Shown here one piece after another: positions 1 through 12,030 of a stretch of DNA of 64,000 nucleotides (position 1 is its first letter; each line of letters begins with the position of its first letter). Origin of the DNA: Simmondsia chinensis (taxonomy: Eukaryota; Streptophyta; Magnoliopsida; Caryophyllales; Simmondsiaceae); the NCBI GenBank assembly GCA_018398585.1, contig JAGTTD010000003.1, positions 5,340,637 to 5,404,636 on the forward strand, given 5' to 3'. The translations under genes and the position numbers were made by a program. Below the pieces are notes generated by a model. That model saw only the letters and a list, made by a program, of their open reading frames with translations, searched no databases and was not told where the DNA came from.

Positions 1-3000
1 GTGAGCCAGCCGATCAATCGGTAGCCTACAGTAGGCTAGCCATTCGATCGACGCGGTACCTGCAGCGTGATGCCTAGGTCACGCCGCAGGCATTAATAAA
101 GAGGGGGGACTCATATTTGGGATCTTTTTTCTCGTCTCCTCTCCTTCACTCCTCACCGAAGTTGCGACGAGATTTAAGGGATCCTAAAATGCCGAAATGC
201 AAGTGGTCCGAGCGATTGGAGGATCAAAGCTCGGATCAACGTCAACACAAACTAGAGGAGTCTTCATGTTCTTAGTTTTATTTCATTAATTCTTTCTTTT
301 GAATTTAATGATGTGTAGAACTTGAATGGAGGAGTAGACGTTTTTAGTTTAGGGATGAAGGACGGGTAGGCGTCTGTGTCCTTTATTTGTATTTTACTTT
401 GACAATGATTTAGTTATATTATTTTGGCACCCTTGTGGGGAATTCATGATTGCCTGGTATTTCTTTGTGTGTGCTTGTAGCCATGTTTAGTTTTTGAGCT
501 TTTTAGCGATTCGTTTGGTGCTTATAGCCTTGGCCATAACATAACATATTTTTACGTGTGGTCAGGGTTGAGGTTGTACCCAACCCTAAACATAGTCTTT
601 TATACAAGTTAATATTGAATTAGGAGTGACAAAGGAATTAAATAGTGCTATTGAGATAACCTATGCTACACTTAGGGTAATAAGATAGGTTATGCCTTTA
701 GACTAGTTCATTACCTTAAGCCCTAATTTAAATATTAACCTAGACTTAGAGCTTGTAGCCTATGCCCCTTAAATCATTGTCCTAAGTTAAATGTAATGAT
801 GGGATACGAGTTAAGTTACCCTGAATTCATTTCCTAAACTGACCTCAATCAAATTGACACCCCTTTTTACTGCTTTTGTCGCTCTAGTTTTCTTAATTGC
901 TCACTCAACCAACGAAAAACTCAATCAACTCACTTATTAAAACTTGACTTTAACTTAACACCAATTCCTCGAGGATATGACACCCGTAATCTCGACTAAG
1001 CTACGATGATTTCATACGCTTGCAAGTATACAATTTTAAACACACTTTAAAACTCATCAATGTGTAAATTTAGTCATATAGTCATATCGATATTATGTTG
1101 AAAGCATAACTTTTTTCATGGTTGAGTCATGTGTCAGTTCAAATTAAGTAAAGGGATGAGTTTATAATGGGTCACTTGTATCTAACATGTCTGTATATCA
1201 AAGATTATTTCATTAATTAAACTCTAATTTTCACCACGTGAGAAAATTGGTAAAACGTAAAATGTACATGAATTATAGCGACATAATATAAATTGTAAGA
1301 ATTAAATTTACATTATATAAAAATAAAAGAATTAAATTAGCACATGTAAGAAAGTAAATGCATAGCTGGTAAACTACTACGTGTATGACAGAGGTATAAA
1401 AAACGTGTCAATATTTTTCCGTTTAAAAAGGTTGTTTACGCATGATTGTCAATGATATGGTTAGTACAAGTTATATTTTTTATTAGCCTTATAATACACG
1501 TCTTATAATGCATATATGTAGGTTTCCTGAATAAAAAGTAAAAGATTATTTGAAAATAATCACTTATAGCTAAATTTAAATATTTATATTCTACATTTTG
1601 CAAAATTTGTCGCTTCAAGTCTCGAACTATTAACTTATACAATTTTTTTTTTTTTTGTTAGATATCGTGCTCCTTACTACTGCTACTATTATATGTAAAA
1701 CCATCAAATAGAACTCAAAATTGAAAGAAATACATTCCTTTCCACTATATCAATATTTGAGAAAGAGTTGTTATAAATAGGATTGTAACAATATATAAAT
1801 TTTTATAAGTGAACAAACTTCAACTGATTTTGGTTGTGTAGAGTCAAATAGTACATGAAATTAAAAAATGGAAACAAATATTAGGCCCGATATATCCACT
1901 AAACTTAAAGGTTAGTATGTTTCTATAATTTTAATTATTCATCTAGAAGTAATTAAAGAATCCCGTGATTCACGAAATTTGTTTTAACTTTGAAAAAATG
2001 AGTCATACTTTAGTACAAAATTATTTTTATATTTACCACTCTTTATTTATTTTTAATTAACCTTGTTTTCTAAAAATACAAACTATATATTTAATTTAGT
2101 TTTTTAAATTATTTTGCACTAGTTTGCTAAAGAAAAAATTGGCCCAATACATGTTTAATGTTGTTATTTTATTAGGTAAAATTAATGGCAAGTTTTTACT
2201 TTTTATTAGTCCAATTACTCCAATAAAGAGAGTCTTAAATCGGATTTTATGAAAATAATTAATTTTGAGATAAGGTAAAAGGAATACTTCAATGTAATCT
2301 ATAGAAGATAGATACAAAGGTTTGGCGCAAAAAAAGGCAGAAAAAGTCAAAAATGAAATGATATGAAGTAAAATAAACTAAATAGGTTCATAGTGATGAT
2401 AATAATATAAGATTATCATTTATGAAGCTCTACACTTGCAAAAGAAAAAAAAGTTACACGTATAATTTTTTAGCAAACAACTGAGAAGAAAAATAATAGA
2501 TATTGAATTTTTGCTTCAAATGAGTTTGAGAAATAAAAAAAAAATATGGAAATGAAAGGCAGTGGTAAAAAATGAAAAAGAAAAACTATATATATATATT
2601 GTTTTTGAACTACACTTTAACGTTTTAAAAAACGAAAATAGTTATCCTTTCCAAGTAATTTGTTACTTATTTAACTTTACCACCGGTGAATTCTTGGCAA
2701 AATTAAGATAATTCTTAATCGAATCCAATGAATGTTAGCTAGAAAATAATTTATATGGCACAAAATTTTGTGGTTAATTTGAAAAGATATTTTTTGCTGT
2801 TCTTATGCATTCGTTTCTTGAAAGAGTAGCTACTTGTAATAAAGGATGCTTTCTGATTAGTTAGATTTAAAATCAACAAATCATCTACAAAGTGTAAATG
2901 CCAGAGTTTACATCTCGTCCTACAATTTTCTTGCCCACTATTTAGATTCTTCCCTGTGTCACTCCAACCCATTTCTTGTAACGACTATTACCTTGTGACA

Positions 3001-3339
3001 ACTATGAACAATAGATGTGATAACAAATCGCCCTATTGCCAGCACCAACCGATTTCAAACATTTGGGTAAGAAAGTTGTTGATGGTTAATGGTATGGACT
3101 CCATAGATATATTTACATTGAAATGGCCATTCCTGCCATGTATGGCCAAACCTGAGTGGCGGAGGACAAGAATAATGAAGTTCAAATAGATCATATGAAG
3201 GCTTTTGGAATATCAAGTTTCAACAAGAGCCCTTCTCTCTTCTTCCATTAATGCTGATGTGCAATATTGTCAGCTGTTATAGTGCTTTTTCACCTGAGTC
3301 ATATTTATGTCTTTCTTATTATGAGTCTAATAAGTTTGA
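1..3339. other. No gene recognised; possible LTR remnant at left edge
   Basis: AT-rich DNA with only short open frames and no protein motif. The first ~1000 bases are less AT-rich and have the texture of plant gypsy LTR or leader DNA: a CT-rich block near 130-160 followed by G+T-rich sequence, and a 'gcttgcaag' tail near 1020. I could not find a second copy in the window to prove an LTR. From 1200 to 3330 I see AT-rich sequence with small poly-A/T runs and nothing else. Confidence 0.4.
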
Positions 3340-3535
3340 TGGACCAAGTGGGTTAACTTCAACTCTTTCACGTCTTATGAAAAAGGTCCACTAGCCTGCT
3401 TTTTATTTGTTTATATTTTATCTTGAACTTACAATTAAGGATAACACGATAGTTAAGTTTACGAATCAAAATTGAATTTTGAAGCTTGTGTTAACCGCTT
3501 ATAGAGATTTAAGGAGTAATTACAGATGGTTTATC

Positions 3536-3758
3536 GTGCCGGGATAGGTGCTTGGGCGAGAGTAGAACCAGGATGGGTGACCTCATGGGAAATTCTCGTC
3601 TTGCCAACCCTATAAGTTTAGGGATCCTTGGAAACAATCTCTAAGTAGGGTTACACCCTGAAGGTGCAAAGCTGCGTACATCCACCCCTCCCAGACCCCG
3701 TTTATGTGGGATCCCTTGAGACACTGGGTCTGTTGTTGTTCTTGGTGTATTATATATA
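3536..3758 (+). mobile_element. 5S rRNA-derived SINE with RTE-LINE tail
   Basis: The 5' part (3547-3605) is the 3' half of a plant 5S rRNA gene: it keeps 'gcttgggcgagagtag' and 'ggatgggtgacctc', the intermediate element and box C of the internal promoter. The 3' part (about 3625-3745) matches the 3' end of the RTE-type LINE at 35685-35819: 'aaagctgcgtacatccaccc', then 'gaccccg', 'tgggatccc' and a terminal TTG-repeat-like tail. It is flanked by GTTTATC at 3529-3535 and 3759-3765. R copy 2 (about 62265-62290, minus) has the unoccupied site with one TTTATC, which supports the boundaries. The head starts inside box A, so this copy is 5'-truncated or the family uses a partial 5S head. Mobilisation by the RTE LINE through the shared tail is inference. 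Confidence 0.75.
3547..3605 (+). pseudogene. 5S rRNA gene fragment (3' half)
   Basis: Matches the second half of plant 5S rRNA, from the end of box A through 'gcttgggcgagagtag', box C 'ggatgggtgacc' and 'tgggaaattctcgt'. The 5' half is missing and there are several substitutions, so this is not a functional rRNA gene. It is the head of the SINE described above. Confidence 0.8.
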
Positions 3759-4456
3759 GTTTATCTTATGGTAATTATTTCTTGACCTTCTTCCCAGCTT
3801 TATAGAAGAGCACATTTATTGAATACTTGACCACCACAGTATCAGAACAAAAAGTTCGTTATTTTCATCGTTACATTTTTTTTCCGATTAGAGGCATAGA
3901 GAACAAATGACCAAGATCGCATGCGCAACAACTTTCGTCACCAAAGTACTTAAATGCAACACCACACAATATTAAATTTCATCATGATTTTCTCGTATTA
4001 TTTGTATATCATAGTGATTATTCTAACATACTCATGCCGTGCATGCTTACATTCATCATGGCCCCCCATCATGTGTTTTGCATGAATACACCATACATAT
4101 ATTACTCATGCTATGGGTTGTTTGACGGCCTGTGGGCGGATGAGCGAACGTGGTGATGGTGGTCATCAGGAGCGGACGGGTCCGATGGGATGCGGTCTCG
4201 CCACCTCAATACTTTCGGGGTCGTCAAAGTGCCTGTAGTTATCATGATTAAATTAATATTGTTAGAAATAAAGCAAACTAGCTCATTTCATAAAAACTTT
4301 TATTTTCGTTTTTGTTCTCAAGTGTTTTTACAAGAATTAAAAAAAATTTAAACATTTTAAATATAGAAAATCTAAGAAAATGACCTCTTTGTAAAATAGA
4401 ACATCGAAAAAGAAAATTTGGTCTTCTGAATATATATTTTCCAACACTACAAAAAA

Positions 4457-4995
4457 AGTGACCATTGCCAACAACAAGATTGTTGTTGGCAATAGCGATT
4501 TTTCTGTTGGTAAAGGCTTTACCAACAGAAATTAGTCTATTGGTAGGCTGTTGGTATGGCCTCTATTGGTAAAAGCTTTACCAACAAAAATTCGAAGTTG
4601 GTAATAACTGTTTAATAGCCACAGTTGTTAATTGTTGGTAAAAGTTATGCCAATAAAATTTTTCTGTTGGTAAAAGGTATTACCAACAACCAATCCTCTG
4701 TTGGTAACAAGTATACCAACAATAATTCTGTATTGGTGAAAGTTATACCAACAAAAATTATATGTTGGTAAAAGGTAGTACCAACACAAGTTTTATGTTG
4801 GTAAATAGTTTACAAACAACAAGTTCTCTATTGGCAAATGGTTTACTAATAAAAACTCTATTGGTAAAAGGCATTGCTAACAAAAAACATTTTCTATTAA
4901 TAGAGATTATACCAACAAACACTATATGACGGTAAAAGATATACCAACAAAGACTATGAATACCAACAAGAAGTTTACATTGACAAGGGAGTTAC
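4457..4995. repeat. Left subterminal palindromic array of the CACTA element
   Basis: About a dozen and a half copies of a degenerate motif built from TTGGTAAAAG and its partner TACCAACA, in alternating orientation so that many pairs form small palindromes (for example near 4508-4530, 4565-4585, 4630-4650). Such arrays are the known cis-sequences of CACTA elements. Confidence 0.85.
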
Positions 4996-7559
4996 CAACA
5001 ACATTTTCATATAGCTACTCTCTTGATTAATACAAAACAAAACAAATCCATCATAGCATCCAAAATACAACTTCAATATTCATGTCTATTTTAATCCTCA
5101 AGGAAAGAAAACTATCCAAAACAAATCCTAAAAAGTCAAATAGCTAAAAGGACAAATCAGTCATCTATCCAAAAATTCTTAAGTAATATGTCCCCAACAA
5201 ATTTAATCAACATCATACATCTTTCTACAAATCATCTCCATATAAGAGTTCCTCGTCTTCATGTTCCTGATTAAAATCACCATCCAATGACACGCCATTT
5301 TCCTGCGACAATGATTAACAGAGACGTTAGATTTACAACTTAAGCTCAATCTCAATCTTTTAGCATAGAGGAAATTTATACATAATTAAAATATTGCATA
5401 GAGTTCTAAAAAATGTAATAGTTATGAGCAATCAGATACTAGAATTATGTTGTTACATTTGCACTATTATCATTTGGAATAAGAACATTATTAAAAAGAA
5501 CAAGAACATATGATATGATAAAAGACAACAAGTTGGTGCAACTAGTTTACTAGAGTTACCATTGTAAAAAATTACCTACCAATATTGAACTACTGCTACA
5601 TCATTAGAGAAACGACCATGCGCAAACAGAAAAGGTGCCCACATGGTCCACATAATTAAAAAAATAAAATGAAAGATTCAAACTTGTGTCCCATAAATTA
5701 GTTAGTTTATCTTTACTATATCGATTAGCACATAACTTACATGGATATGGTATCAACTCAATTTCACCAGAGCATACGAAACAAATGCTTGAACTCCATT
5801 GTCAAATTCGCTTGAATCTCTTGGGAACTTCACCCAATCCTTACTTTTAAATGCATCCATATTGTAAATCCTACACTCAGCAATATTCACAAAACTACAA
5901 AAGATACTAAAATATTGAAGGGTCTAATGTCCAAATCAACTTATACCATATACCCGCAATTCCTAAGCTAGTTTGAGAACCAAGGACACATCCAATTACA
6001 AGGCCAATAGCGTAATAAGTATCCAAAATGATTATTATTGTAGATATACTTAGGGTTTGAAGAACATATTGGTATACTTGTGTCTTAAATGCTTACAGTT
6101 TGGAAGAAGAAGCTTCAGTGAAGAAACCTTAGGTAAGCAGAGCAAAAACAATGACAGAACACATAGGCTCCATTTAAGTACATGTTAGAGCTCTAAATCA
6201 TTTAAGGCCATAATCCAAAACCTAGGGCTCTAATTTTGAACTTGAATCAGACATTATCTAGAGCTCCAAATCACTAAAGAACACAAATTCCTATAAATCA
6301 AACAGTAAATTCAGCTCGAGATAACCTAATAACGTTGTCTTACACACAATTAAAAGAAAAACCAGTCAAGAGAAACAATATCAACAACCAATTTACCAAC
6401 AATAACATCATTAACTCAACAAAAAAGAAGAGAGACGGCGAGTTCGAACCAATGAGGAGCGGAGCGAACTAGAGTGAAGCGAAAGCAACTCAAACTGGAG
6501 TCCGAGAGAGCAAATGACAACGATGGAAGATCGAGCAGCAGAGTCAGAGTCGGAGTTGAAGTCGCGGAGGAACGAGCTTCGGGTACCGCGAGTGTCGATT
6601 GTTTGGGTTAGGGATGACGAGTAGCCGATGGTGGGCGTCGATGTGAAGGTGCAACGGTTGTGGGCGTCGAGCCACGGTGGAGTAGCGGGGCGCTTACCGT
6701 TGGTGGTTTTCGACCTCTGGAGTAGAGTTTCAGCCTATGGAGGATAGGGTCTGGCGATTAGATTTAAAGCCCCAACATATCATGCCCCCAGAGCATTTAT
6801 ATTTATAATTGATATTTAAAATTTTGAGTCCAAGCAAGAAAGGTTCAACAAATTTTTCACTGACCAAATTTTTCATCCAAAAAAGGACACTGCAATGTTC
6901 ATACAACCATAGAGCAATATGACAATCTCTGGAGATCTGACATGTGCAAATAGCATAAAATGCATTAATGTAACCAACTAATAGACATTGCACTTCGAAA
7001 CAATTAAGGTTACAAACTCCTCGAAAAAGGAACATTTAGAAATAATGTTGGCTTGGATTTATTGACTACAATGAACACTATAATCTTTGTTGATAGAACA
7101 AAATAATATTTTTGACCTAGGTTCATATCCCAATATCCCAACTATATTAAAAAAAAAAAAAAAGCGATCAATTTAAAAGCATCAACCAAGTTCCTTGTAA
7201 CCGACAAACTTTAGAGCATACCTACACAATTAAAAGATATCACGACATCACTCATTTAAAAAAGAGATCTAAAGCATATTTGAATTACAACAAGAGGGGC
7301 TAGGGATGTACCTAGATGAACGAAACTCACCTAGCAATTGCAACAAACCTTGGCCTTCAAATTCTGCATGAGAATGCCTACATTTGTAAACCATATATGA
7401 CAAATAATGAATTAATTACAAAGAACAATCTTTCAAGAAAATGAAACAAGATATGACAATAATGCAATGAATCAAGGGAGAAAAGGAAAGATAATATGTG
7501 AATCTTAAGCCTATATATGTGAATCATTGGTAAACTCACATGTCCCACTTCTTAGCTCG

Positions 7560-8400
7560 ATGGGGCTGTACAAAATAAAGCTTTTTCTAGGGCTATTCTT
7601 TTCCAATTGCTTCAAGACTTTGTTCATTCTCTACCAATTGCTTCAAGACTTTGTTCATCATGAGTCAAGCTCATAGCTTCTTGAGCCAAGTAAAAGGCCC
7701 TAATAAGCCAAGCTCAAGCCCAAGTAACCCACACATTAAGGCATGGATGTCTCAATGGCCCAATCTAACCATGACACAAGGGGCGTCCTCTAGGCCTCCC
7801 ACTAAGATGAACACAAATATCCATACTCGCCCCAAATTTCACATCACCATCCACCACAATCACCAATCTCGTTTCTTAGATTTCTCTCTCATTTGCCTCA
7901 TGCATCCCAATACAATAATCAATAGAATGGTTACAGATATATCAATATGTATTCACACATAAGGTTTGGGAGAAAGGACTAAGGGAGTTCCAAACCAACC
8001 ACACATCACTTACAAATATTATAACATTCAACGACACCGCATAACCGAACTTACAATCAACATGTAAACTATACTTACTAAGTCCATCTACACTACAAAC
8101 ATGTAAATGAGGCTTAGTATAAATAGTTGGATTCTCATATAATTACATTCATGGAATGATAATAAAAATATCTTCTTCTTCTCTCTACTCAAATTCTCAT
8201 CTTATTTTCTCTATTTTCTCATCTAATTCTCACTTCTTTCTCATCTCTTATTCTCTTTCCTATGTTGTGATCCAAGATTGATCTTGAATCATAACATATT
8301 TTCCAGTAACTCTATTTTGACAAAGGAAACCAGAAGCCAAACAAGACTCCTCTTTCCCCTTTCTCTATCAAGTGTATGAAACCTAGACTTTTCTAACCAT
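7560..8400 (+). other. Possible LTR or promoter-like insert inside the CACTA body
   Basis: Contains a 24-25 base direct repeat ('ccaattgcttcaagac...') at about 7596 and 7638, a TATA-box-like TATAAATAG at 8118-8126, a CT-rich leader after it (8165-8270) and mixed polyadenylation-like AATAAA motifs. This layout resembles an LTR (promoter, R, leader), but I found no partner LTR and no clear TG/CA ends or target duplication. Tentative. The frame at 7651-7962 has no recognisable domain. Confidence 0.2.
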
Positions 8401-8864
8401 AAATTCAATATAACACTTCAAAAGATATGTTGTGAAGCAAGAATCGCAAGTAGAATGGATATTTGAAATTTGATATACCATATTTAGAAGTTACTACGCA
8501 CCTCTAGCCATTGATGCAGTACAACTGTCACTTTGGAAATAATTTGCTTATGTCATATTTGGGCCAACTATATTCAAATGTAATCTTCATTTTAGTTGAT
8601 TATTATTAATGGACTGTTAGAAGAGAGGAAAAGAATTAAATGAAAAACAAAATATCTATTCAATGAAAAAGGAGCAAAGTGAGAGTAGTTTGTAAGATAG
8701 CATGAACTTAACATGCTAATAAATAGGATTTGTATGTTGAACCAACTAAAAATGAAATCAGTTAATTAGGGTTTATCTTTACAAAATACAATTCAGTAAT
8801 TCTGACAAAAAGATGAAATCAGTTGATTATAGAAGCTCAAAATCATGTCTAGGATTTAATTTTT

Positions 8865-9120
8865 AGACATAATTAGCACGGATATGCAAAATCAACAAAA
8901 ATCAAAGAGAGAACTACCAAAGATGAAGGCAAGATATGAGTGAGAGAGGCGCGAAACATAAACTAAAATAGGGTTTAGGGTTCAGTTTTGACCTCAAAAC
9001 AGTGTCTGGGGTTCAATTATTAGAGATAACCAGAAAGAATATGAAAAATCAACAAGAAATCAAAGAAAAAACTTACAGAAAATGAACGAAAAATGAAAGA
9101 GAGAGGTGCGAATAGAGAGA
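8865..9120. repeat. Imperfect tandem duplication inside the CACTA element
   Basis: Two blocks of about 130 bases share the order 'aaaatcaaca', 'aatcaaag', a 'gaaaatgaa'-like stretch and 'gagagaggygcgaa' (first near 8885-8955, second near 9040-9110). Just downstream lies a GA-rich microsatellite (9255-9275). No coding content is evident. Confidence 0.5.
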
Positions 9121-9784
9121 GGAGTTGTGATCCAGCAGTGACGAGAGGGAACCGGCGACCGGCGATGGTGAACTAGCAGCGACTGGCAACGGTGGACGAG
9201 CAACGACCGGCGACGTTAGAGTCGAGGAGAGAGGGGGAGGTGCGAGGAGTCAGAGAGAGAGAGAGAGAGAGAGAGCAGGGAGGAGCAAAGGTCATGTGTG
9301 TGTGAACAGTCCATGTATTTTGGAACACTAATGTCTAAAGCGGGAATTAGCGAAAATTTTAGCAGGAAGTGATTAATTTTTGATAACCTATATTTTTTGA
9401 TGAAAATTTGGTAACTTACATATTTATATTTTAAAATTTAGTAAGTGTATTAATTTTTTGGTCCATAATTTTTGTTAAATATTATTTTATTATAAAGTAA
9501 AATATATTTAACAAAATTATCTAAATAATGGTATATAGGAATGTAAAAAAGTTTTATTAATAGTGATATAATATTACATTTCGTGTGTGTGATGAGGGCA
9601 ATAGTAAGACGATTGTAAGTTTACTAACGAATAACAACTTTTGTATGCATAGACATCGTAATTTTGACTGTTTGATTAAAAAATTATTTCATAAACTCTA
9701 GGGACTATAAAATTAATATATCAAACTTCATGGTTTTAATATTTTAATTACTCTAACAAAAATATCTATAAGTATAAGTTTTAA

Positions 9785-10170
9785 TTTCACCAACAAATTT
9801 GTCTATTGGCAAATGCATATGTTGGTTTATTTATATTGGTATTGATCTAGTCGATACCAACATCATTTAGTTCTATTGGTATTGATCAGGTCGGTACCAA
9901 CAACATTTAGTTCTATTGGTATTGATCTGGTCGATACCAACAACATTTAATTCTATTGGTATTGATCTGGTCGATACCAACAACATTTAATTCTGTTGGT
10001 ATTGACTTCATCAATACCAACATAAATTAATTTTTGTTGGGATTAGGTCTTTTTTATTTTCACTTTTTATCCCTTTTGAGTCATTAGCAACAGTAAAAGT
10101 TTGTTGTTGGTAATGTTTATACATTACCAACAGAACTTGAAATGCTACTGTTGGTAAAAAGCACTTTTTT
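9785..10170. repeat. Right subterminal array with 40-bp palindromic units
   Basis: Between about 9820 and 10020 a 40-bp unit is repeated roughly five times. Each unit holds 'ctattggtattgatc' followed by its near-complement 'gataccaac', then 'aacattta'. After that come looser TTGGTAA/TTACCAACA palindromes up to the terminal inverted repeat. The left end of the element uses a different spacing of the same core, TTGGTA/TACCAA. Confidence 0.85.
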
Positions 10171-12030
10171 TGTAGTGCAATAAAAAATGGGGTTTTTAGA
10201 ATCTTTCTTATAAATCTGGGAGCCATTTGCGAAATAAACGTGTCCTAAATCAACCAAAATAATATAGTGACAATTAAAATGTATTTTAGGGGAACGAAGG
10301 TTAATTATAAGTCTTTCTGCTAAAAATGTTTCCTTTCTCTTGTTTGATAAAGAAAATACGAAAAACTAGATTCATATCGTTGTATTTTTCCTTTTGTCCA
10401 CACTGTGTGTATCTTTCAAGTTTCTTTGCAAAATGCCACATTTTTACTGCATGTTCCTATTTAATTTTATATATATGGATTATTTTAGCTTGTACTTAAA
10501 AAAAAAAAAAAAAAAAATCTTACCTAGTTACGTCCTAATGTTATTTTAATTTTTGTACAATAAATTAGCTTAGCCCCTTACACTTAGCTAACACTTATCT
10601 ATCTACTCCATTTCTATGGAACATAAACTTTTCACATATTTTACTTTAAAAATGGTTAGTTAAGTACATTAAAAAGAATAACTTAGACAAAACTAGGTTG
10701 GACTTGTGACGTGGATCAACATTACTTGTTTTAAGCACCAATCAACAAGATGAGCCGGGTCGATTCTATAGACATGTCGAACATGAATTGATCCGAATCA
10801 TAATCAACATGAATTGGCTGGTCAGGTTCGACTTAGGGTTGGTTCACTTGAGTTTAGGTGATTTGGGTTTCGGGCACAGGATGCTTGACCTGGCACCATA
10901 ATTAATCATGTTCCCATTGTCTGATCGGATCATAAGCGAAATATCTTTTATTATTAGATTTAGCGGATGATTGTGTAATTGCTAACAAGTGGTCAAAAAA
11001 ATACTATTTATATAATATAATTAAAGAAATAGTTAGGCAAGAGTAATCTTCAAAAAAGATAAAGAAATATTTTTGTATGTCTACGTGAAGAACTTTAGTC
11101 CAATATGGGAGATTTAATCGCCTTATATCATTTATTGCTAAAAATACAAAAGAAATAAAAATAGTAAAAATTATATGGGATATAAATATATTGATTTTCT
11201 TCTTGGTCCAAATACATAGATTACTTTATCTAATAATTACAAGCACCTCTTGTCCTTTGTAGATATTGTCATTTGTTTTTTCTCTTTCTTACAACTCCTT
11301 TGTCTCTCTTTCTTCTCCGTTTTCCCTTTCATTCCCTTTTTTCTCCTTACCCTTATGAAAATTAGGATTTTCCTTTTAAAATAACAAAAATTAAAAACAA
11401 ATAGGTAAATTTAAAAATAAGTAATAAACCTTAGAATATTCAAAAACCATATAGGTTGTAAGTTTGAAAACAACTAGGTAGATTTAAAAATTAGTAATGA
11501 TTATATAAAATATTCAAAAACAAGCAAGTAGATTTAAAAATAAGTCCCAAAAATAACTAGGAAATGCCTCCTAATCTAATGAGTTAGCTAGACTGGACTT
11601 GCCGAATACAAAAAATTTTGAACTATTCGGGTTCGAGTCATATCGAGTTAGACCATCAAATCTTTGACCCTGACCCTAATTTTTCTGTTCAAATTCTAAT
11701 CAACCCGTTGAATTAGGTCAATAACTATCAGGTCTACCCCTAACCTATCAAGATATATAACTTCAAAAGATACTGAAAAGGAAGGATACAAGTGTAAATA
11801 GAACCTTTTCCGATGTTTGAATGTTCAGGTAAAAATGTGGGCGGCTCAGCTTGTAGTGATATGAATAGGAACATGACCATATATGCAATTATTGGGGTTC
11901 TCATGATTGCTAATTTTCACTTGCAAATGAGAATGGAGTGTTCATATTAATTACTCATTGCTACATATACAAACTACCTATTTTCTGTGCGATATATAAT
12001 TATTACATTAGGAAGACTGTGTTATACATA

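Larger units (their letters stand above)
4445..10177. mobile_element. CACTA (En/Spm) DNA transposon, non-autonomous
   Basis: The element begins CACTACAAAAAAAGTG and ends CACTTTTTTTGTAGTG, a perfect terminal inverted repeat. It is flanked by the 3-bp direct duplication CAA (4442-4444 and 10178-10180), as expected for CACTA elements. Both ends carry dense subterminal palindromic arrays, the usual binding sites for the TnpA-type protein. The 5.7-kb body has no recognisable TnpD/TNP2 or TnpA domain; the longest frames are about 100 codons without motifs. It is therefore probably a deletion derivative moved in trans. It sits inside R copy 1, so it is younger than that repeat. GA-rich blocks at 6430-6720 and 8930-9290 may be old transposase exons or leaders, but that is a guess. 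Confidence 0.93.
3340..12030 (+). repeat. Unclassified interspersed repeat R, copy 1 (interrupted)
   Basis: The segments 3340-3528, 3766-4444 and 10178-12030 together match, in order but inverted, blocks between 62490 and 45840; part also matches 14665-15610. Shared landmarks include 'gaccaagtggg' near 3340, the region around 4080-4130 ('catgaatacaccatac'), a poly-A run near 10500, 'gcaccaatcaacaaga' near 10738, and a block around 11220-11960. Removing the SINE and the CACTA element leaves about 2.7 kb with no coding capacity. It could be a long LTR, since 'ccaagtggg' resembles a copia polypurine tract, or a non-autonomous element. Class is not resolved; the homology between copies is plain by eye. 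Confidence 0.7.

Noticed and set aside
6730..7035. 101-codon minus-strand frame inside the CACTA element
   Set aside because: Low-complexity composition, no TnpA/TnpD motif, no splice context.
7651..7962. 103-codon open frame inside the CACTA element
   Set aside because: No recognisable domain or codon pattern, and it overlaps short direct repeats and LTR-like sequence. Not supported as a gene.
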